The translations under genes were made by a program, and so were the position numbers. A stretch of DNA of 45,632 bases, taken from assembly GCF_001545925.1 (NCBI RefSeq), contig NZ_LMVQ01000035.1, forward strand, positions 1 through 45,632, in the 5' to 3' direction. Positions 42,134-45,632 of this stretch are shown one piece after another (position 1 is the stretch's first letter; every line of letters starts with the position of its first letter). The notes beneath the pieces were generated by a model that was not told where the DNA came from, made no database searches, and saw nothing but the letters and a program-made list of their open reading frames with translations. Origin of the DNA: Mycobacterium sp. NAZ190054. GTDB taxonomy: Bacteria > Actinomycetota > Actinomycetes > Mycobacteriales > Mycobacteriaceae.

Positions 42134-42861
42134 ACGGGTCCGCGGATCGTCGCTCGCTGTCGTTCGGCGCGGAGGCGGCCGCCTACGAGCGGGGCCGCCC
42201 GTCGTATCCGCCGGAGGCGATCGACTGGCTGCTGCCCGAGGGCGCCCATGACGTCCTCGATCTCGGCGCCGGCACCGGCAAGCTGACCACCCGGCTCGTC
42301 GAGCGCGGGCTGGGCGTCGTCGCGGTGGATCCGATCCCCGAGATGCTGGAGCTGCTGAGCACGTCGCTGCCCGACACCCCTGCGCTGCTCGGCACCGCCG
42401 AGGAGATCCCGCTGCCCGACGACAGCGTGGACGCGGTGCTGGTCGCGCAGGCGTGGCACTGGTTCGACCCGGAGCGCGCCGTCAAGGAGGTGGCCCGCGT
42501 GCTGCGGCCCGGCGGGCGCCTCGGCCTGGTCTGGAACAACCGCGACGAACGGCTGGGCTGGGTCAAGGATCTCGGCACGATCATCGGGCATGAGGTGGAC
42601 CCGTTCAGCCAGACGGTGGACCTGCCTGCGCCGTTCACCGATGTCGAGCGCCACCAGGTGGAATGGACGAGCTATCTGACGCCGCAGGCGCTGATCGACC
42701 TGGTCGCCTCGCGCAGCTACTGCATCACCTCGCCGGAGAAGGTGCGGGCCCGGACGCTGGATCGGGTGCGGGAGCTGCTCGCCACGCATCCGGCGCTGGC
42801 GAACAGCACCGGGCTGGCCCTGCCCTACGTCACAGTGTGCATCCGCGCGACGCTGGGCTGA
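42130..42861 (+). CDS. Class I SAM-dependent methyltransferase (Rv3342-like)
   Basis: 243 residues. Motif I is [12 protein letters not shown], motif II carries [11 protein letters not shown], and motif IV is [16 protein letters not shown], typical of the methyltransferase type 11 group. The N-terminal [19 protein letters not shown] is common in this subfamily. Substrate unknown. Translationally coupled to metX by GTGA, the same order as Rv3340-Rv3342, so it is under the SAM-IV riboswitch too. Confidence 0.9.
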   Translation: MNGSADRRSLSFGAEAAAYERGRPSYPPEAIDWLLPEGAHDVLDLGAGTGKLTTRLVERGLGVVAVDPIPEMLELLSTSLPDTPALLGTAEEIPLPDDSVDAVLVAQAWHWFDPERAVKEVARVLRPGGRLGLVWNNRDERLGWVKDLGTIIGHEVDPFSQTVDLPAPFTDVERHQVEWTSYLTPQALIDLVASRSYCITSPEKVRARTLDRVRELLATHPALANSTGLALPYVTVCIRATLG

Positions 42862-42877
42862 ACCCGGTCGGTTCCCA

Positions 42878-42946
42878 GCGAATGCCCGCGAGCGTGCGCG
42901 CCCGGTAGTGCACGGACGCTGCCAGCTACCGCGGCGGCACATTCGC
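42878..42946. terminator. Extended imperfect hairpin after the met operon
   Basis: GCGAATG pairs with CATTCGC, then CCGC with GCGG, then CGGTAG (42903-42908) with CTACCG (42925-42930). It starts 17 bases after the methyltransferase stop and probably ends the transcript; a role as a dispersed intergenic repeat is also possible. Confidence 0.5.
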
Positions 42947-43028
42947 GGCACAGCGGCCGGGCGGTGGTGGCCGGCGCGGGGGACATGCACCGATTTCGAC
43001 GGTGACATTTTTATTTGACTTTTCAGAT

Positions 43029-43059
43029 TTGCAGGTCACGACCGGATCACGCGCATAAT
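43029..43059 (+). promoter_or_regulatory. Possible distal promoter of the glycosyltransferase pair
   Basis: TTGCAG (43029-43034) and CATAAT (43054-43059) with a 19-bp spacer. Weaker than the downstream candidate because of the long leader it would give. Confidence 0.3.
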
Positions 43060-43183
43060 CCGGACTGGAATTTATTGCGCAGTCAAACAACATCGCTGGT
43101 TCTACTACAGCGAATATTTACGCCTGCGCTTAGGGTCCCGCAAAACGCCTGAGGCAGTGTCGGCAAAAGTCCTGTGAACTGTA

Positions 43184-43212
43184 TTGCAAGCCGCAAAAAG
43201 CGGTGCTAGCGT
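43184..43212 (+). promoter_or_regulatory. Likely promoter of the glycosyltransferase pair
   Basis: TTGCAA (43184-43189), 17-bp spacer, TAGCGT (43207-43212). Transcription would start near 43219, giving a ~90-base leader with the stem-loop at 43235-43250. Confidence 0.5.
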
Positions 43213-43306
43213 GAGCCAGGTCATAGTGCCACGCATCGCTGAGCAGCGATATCAGCTAATCAACTGTCATTCACTGAAAATGCAACATTGTTTACGGGGG
43301 GTTTGA

Positions 43307-44185
43307 ATGACTGAACAACAAATTGCCGATGAATATGTGCGAGATTCAGCGGCGCCGTTGAAGGGCCGCCCTGTCGCAGCCGACCCGCTGATCCACCTGG
43401 ACGACGCACGCAGCAAGAAGGAGCGAGCCGTCCCGCGGGCGTCGACACTGAACGTCAGCCTGGTGATCCCGGTGAAGAACGAGGCGCGCAACATCGGGTG
43501 GGTACTCCAACAGATCGCCGACGACGTCGACGAAGTCATCCTCGTCGACGGGAAGTCGACGGATGCCACCCTGGTCACCGCCCAGCGGTGCCGGCCGGAC
43601 GTCACGGTCGTCCCCCAGGACGGGGTGGGCAAGGGCAGCGCGCTGAGGACCGGCTTCCTGGCCGCGACCGGCGACGTCATCGTGATGATGGACGCGGACG
43701 GCAGCATGACCCCCGACGAGATCAAGCACTACCTGCATTTCCTCGCCAACGGCTACGACTTCGTGAAGGGCTCCCGGTTCATCCCGGGCGGCGGCTCCCT
43801 CGACATCACCAGGTTCCGGCGGCTCGGGAACCGGTTCCTGCTCAGCGTGTTCAACACGCTCTACCGCGCCGAGCTCACCGATCTCTGCTACGGCTTCTGT
43901 GCGTTCCACCGGCGGTACCTCGACGTGCTCGCGCTGTCGGCGACCGGCTTCGAGATCGAGGCGGAGATGGTCGTGCACGCCATGCAGGCGGGTCTGCGGA
44001 TCGCCGAGGTCCCGAGTCTGGAGTTGCCGCGACGCGCCGGCAAGTCCAACCTCCATTCCATCCGGGACGGCATCAGGGTGCTGCGGACGGTCCTGCGGGG
44101 GCATCAGTCGGGTCTGAGCGGCCACGTCGTGCAATCGGTCCGCCGGCGGGTGCACGCCGGCGATCGCATCGGGAACCCTGCGTGA
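43307..44185 (+). CDS. Family 2 glycosyltransferase (DPM1-like)
   Basis: 292 residues. GT-A fold: LNVSLVIPVKNEARNIGWVL (strand 1), EVILVDGKSTDAT, GKGSALRTGF, and the metal/nucleotide motif VMMDADGSMTPDE (DxD-like DAD), then KGSRFIPGGG and CYGFCAFHRRYLD. Its closest type is polyprenyl-phosphate or polysaccharide GT2 enzymes; no membrane segment is present, so it is soluble or peripheral. A ~45-residue N-terminal extension precedes the domain. A G-rich ribosome site lies before ATG 43307. Acceptor unknown. Overlaps the following GT4 gene (GTGA). Confidence 0.88.
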   Translation: MTEQQIADEYVRDSAAPLKGRPVAADPLIHLDDARSKKERAVPRASTLNVSLVIPVKNEARNIGWVLQQIADDVDEVILVDGKSTDATLVTAQRCRPDVTVVPQDGVGKGSALRTGFLAATGDVIVMMDADGSMTPDEIKHYLHFLANGYDFVKGSRFIPGGGSLDITRFRRLGNRFLLSVFNTLYRAELTDLCYGFCAFHRRYLDVLALSATGFEIEAEMVVHAMQAGLRIAEVPSLELPRRAGKSNLHSIRDGIRVLRTVLRGHQSGLSGHVVQSVRRRVHAGDRIGNPA

Positions 44186-45414
44186 GCTACGGGCGCGCCG
44201 GGGGGCGCAAGCCCGTAGCTCTGATCGTCGGCCCGGGGGACCGATTCCTGTCCGGTGTCAGCTACTACACGGCGCTGTTGACCGAGGCGCTGGCCGAACG
44301 CGGGCCGGTGGCCGCCCTGCTGTTGCGCAACCTGTGCCCTCGCATGCTGTACCCGGGCCGCGCCCGGGTGGGCCACACCGACGGGATGCTGCCGCCCCCA
44401 AAGGTTTCGGTGTTCAACGGTCTCGACTGGTTCTGGGGCCCGTCCGCGGTGGGCGCCTGGCGCTTCTGGCGCCGGACCGCACCGTCGGTGGTGATCCTGC
44501 AGTGGTGGACCGCGACGGTACTGCACAGTTATCTGATCATCGCGTGGCTGGCCAAACGTGCCGGGGCACGACTGGTGATCGAGTTCCACGAGATGCAGGA
44601 CATCGGCGAAGCGAAACTCCCCCTCGTCGCCAGATACACCCGCGCCGGCATGGGTCTGCTGCTCGACCGCGCGGATGCGGTCGTCGTCCACTCCGAGTTC
44701 GATCGGCGGGAGCTCGTCGCAGCCTATCCGAGGCTGGCGGACATGCCCGTGGAGGTGATCCTGCACGGGCCGTACGCCCACCACGCCGGCCGGCCGGAGT
44801 GCGGCTGCACCACCGAACCCCAAGTGCGGCAACCTGTCCGGATCCTCATCTTCGGCGTGGTACGGCCCTACAAAGGCCATGCCGACCTGGCCGACGCGGT
44901 CGGTCTGCTCGTCGGGTCCGGGCTGGACATCCATCTCAGCGTGGTCGGCGAGGTCTGGCAGGGTTACCGGCAGCCCCTGGACCGGCTCCGGGCGGTGCTG
45001 CCGGCCGACCGGCTCACCATCGTCGACCGCTACGTCGCCGATGACGAGGTGCCCGGGTTCTTCGCCGCCGCCGACCTCGTCGTTCTCCCCTACCGCCGGT
45101 CATCGGCATCGGGCCCGTTGCACATCGCGATGAGCTGCGGGCTGCCCGTCGTGACCACCTCGGTCGGCGGCCTGGTCGAGGCCACCGAGGGATACACGGG
45201 CGCTGTCCTGGTACCGCCCGGCGACCCGGCGGCACTCGCCGACGGGATCCGGAAGGCGTTGCCGCTGTTGGGCAGAACGCATCCCGACCCGCACTCCTGG
45301 CGACGCAGCGCCGAGCGCTACCAGGCGCTGCTGAGTCGCGTCGACGCAGGCTGGGCCCGGCCTGACAGCCCGCCTCAGCTGGTGCCGAGCGGATCGATCG
45401 TCCACGCGATGTAG
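44182..45414 (+). CDS. Family 4 glycosyltransferase (GT-B)
   Basis: 410 residues. The N-terminal domain (PVALIVGPGDRFLSGVSYYTALLTEALA, VIEFHEMQDIGEAKLP) and C-terminal domain (ILIFGVVRPYKGHADLADAV, LSVVGEVWQGY, the E-x7-E-like segment PLHIAMSCGLPVVTTSVGGLVE, VLVPPGDPAALADGI) are those of GT4. PYRRSSASGPLHIAMSCG is the nucleotide-sugar site. GTG 44182 overlaps the GT2 stop, so the pair acts together, perhaps in a capsule-like or lipid-linked glycan. Bases 45258-45372 of this gene reappear inverted at the contig end. Confidence 0.88.
   Translation: MSYGRAGGRKPVALIVGPGDRFLSGVSYYTALLTEALAERGPVAALLLRNLCPRMLYPGRARVGHTDGMLPPPKVSVFNGLDWFWGPSAVGAWRFWRRTAPSVVILQWWTATVLHSYLIIAWLAKRAGARLVIEFHEMQDIGEAKLPLVARYTRAGMGLLLDRADAVVVHSEFDRRELVAAYPRLADMPVEVILHGPYAHHAGRPECGCTTEPQVRQPVRILIFGVVRPYKGHADLADAVGLLVGSGLDIHLSVVGEVWQGYRQPLDRLRAVLPADRLTIVDRYVADDEVPGFFAAADLVVLPYRRSSASGPLHIAMSCGLPVVTTSVGGLVEATEGYTGAVLVPPGDPAALADGIRKALPLLGRTHPDPHSWRRSAERYQALLSRVDAGWARPDSPPQLVPSGSIVHAM
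45258..45372. repeat. Left arm of a 115-bp perfect inverted repeat (genuine copy)
   Basis: Lies inside the GT4 gene. Its exact reverse complement is at 45494-45608, by eye without mismatch. Confidence 0.85.
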
Positions 45415-45493
45415 AGCATCGCGGCGCTGACCGATGCGGTGGTCACGACGTCCACGGTGCGGCCGCGGACCGCGAGCAACCCGGCGCGTTCGT
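45375..45493 (-). CDS. C-terminal end of a membrane-type protein (partial, uncertain)
   Basis: The minus strand reads ERAGLLAVRGRTVDVVTT followed by a hydrophobic stretch SVSAAMLYIAWTIDPLGTS and a stop at 45375-45377. The protein-like sequence suggests a convergent gene overlapping the last 40 bases of the GT4 gene. It cannot be followed upstream because the sequence after 45493 is a fold-back copy. Low confidence. Confidence 0.35.
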
Positions 45494-45608
45494 CGGGCTG
45501 TCAGGCCGGGCCCAGCCTGCGTCGACGCGACTCAGCAGCGCCTGGTAGCGCTCGGCGCTGCGTCGCCAGGAGTGCGGGTCGGGATGCGTTCTGCCCAACA
45601 GCGGCAAC
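45494..45608. repeat. Right arm of the inverted repeat (fold-back artefact)
   Basis: Exact reverse complement of 45258-45372, separated by 121 bases and running straight into adapter sequence. This is most likely a fold-back or chimeric read, not chromosome. Confidence 0.85.
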
Positions 45609-45632
45609 AGATCGGAAGAGCGGCGTGGAGGG
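45609..45632. other. Illumina adapter read-through
   Basis: The last 24 bases begin AGATCGGAAGAGC, the common TruSeq adapter stem, and continue with the rest of the read-through adapter with two T-to-G differences. Not biological sequence. Confidence 0.95.

Larger units (their letters stand above)
42947..43306. other. AT-richer gene-free region before the glycosyltransferase pair
   Basis: The only stretch over 300 bp in the window with no gene. Its composition falls clearly below the neighbouring coding GC (runs such as TTTTTATTTGACTTTTC and GGAATTTATTGCG). It holds two possible promoters, the stem-loops CCGC-AAAAA-GCGG (43191-43203) and ATCGCT-GAGC-AGCGAT (43235-43250), and no convincing open frame. 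Such AT-rich stretches are typical Lsr2 targets in mycobacteria; that is inference. Confidence 0.6.

Noticed and set aside
45494..45608. Minus-strand glycosyltransferase fragment or long hairpin terminator at the contig end
   Set aside because: It is an exact fold-back of 45258-45372 running into adapter sequence, so it is a sequencing or assembly artefact.

Overview
The window looks like one contig from a fast-growing mycobacterium (Mycolicibacterium type). It is GC-rich and densely packed, most operon genes overlap by four bases, and gene order matches the Mycobacterium tuberculosis blocks Rv1591-Rv1620 (about 0.1-34 kb) and Rv3330-Rv3342 (about 34-42.9 kb). These two blocks are far apart in M. 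tuberculosis and, from memory, in M. smegmatis. All homology calls come from reading translations and recalled family features; no database search was run.

Layout. 0-2.5 kb: a chimeric contig start (an HsaA fragment joined to the tail of a DUF2567-like membrane protein), a secretory-type lipase and the NAD regulator NrtR. 2.5-6.4 kb: nadABC, divergent from nrtR across a 23-bp palindromic operator, plus a small membrane-anchored protein. 6.4-7.5 kb: a LysE/RhtB exporter and a Ddn-like deazaflavin oxidoreductase. 7.5-14 kb: hisD-hisC-hisB-hisH-priA-impA-hisF-hisI. 14-15.8 kb: a SnoaL-like gene between 39-bp imperfect inverted repeats, an ABC ATPase and a PrxQ/Bcp peroxiredoxin. 15.8-23.1 kb: trpE-(membrane protein)-trpC-trpB-trpA-lgt. 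23.2-24.4 kb: a small secreted CDGP-type protein, a TM2 protein and a DUF2752 protein. 24.5-32.9 kb: gltB, gltD, pyk and tesB. 32.9-34.2 kb: a DUF4190-like protein and a remnant of CydC fused to a foreign N-terminus, which marks the join of the two blocks. 34.4-42.9 kb: dacB, a YihY protein, trpS, xth, an alpha/beta hydrolase, a SAM-IV riboswitch, metC, metX and a methyltransferase. 42.9-43.3 kb: a comparatively AT-rich, gene-free promoter region. 43.3-45.4 kb: two glycosyltransferases. The last 139 bases are a fold-back copy ending in Illumina adapter sequence.

How the parts work together. NrtR should repress nadABC and probably itself. PriA in the his operon supplies both the HisA step and the TrpF step, which explains the absence of trpF from the trp cluster; trpD, hisG and hisE must lie elsewhere. 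The his and trp operons share an identical 11-base element, TCTGGGACAAT, with a GTG start 6-7 bases further on, so both mRNAs are probably leaderless. nrtR, bcp, pyk, dacB and the TM2 gene show a similar arrangement. MetX and MetC form the acetylation/sulfhydrylation route to homocysteine under SAM control.

Most of the window is conserved core metabolism. The points most worth a second look are the CydC fusion at the block junction, the roughly 460-residue acidic repetitive tail of Lgt, the inverted repeats around the SnoaL gene, the gltB leader, and the artefacts at both contig ends. I found no clear novel defence or mobile system, and no tRNA, rRNA, CRISPR array or insertion sequence.
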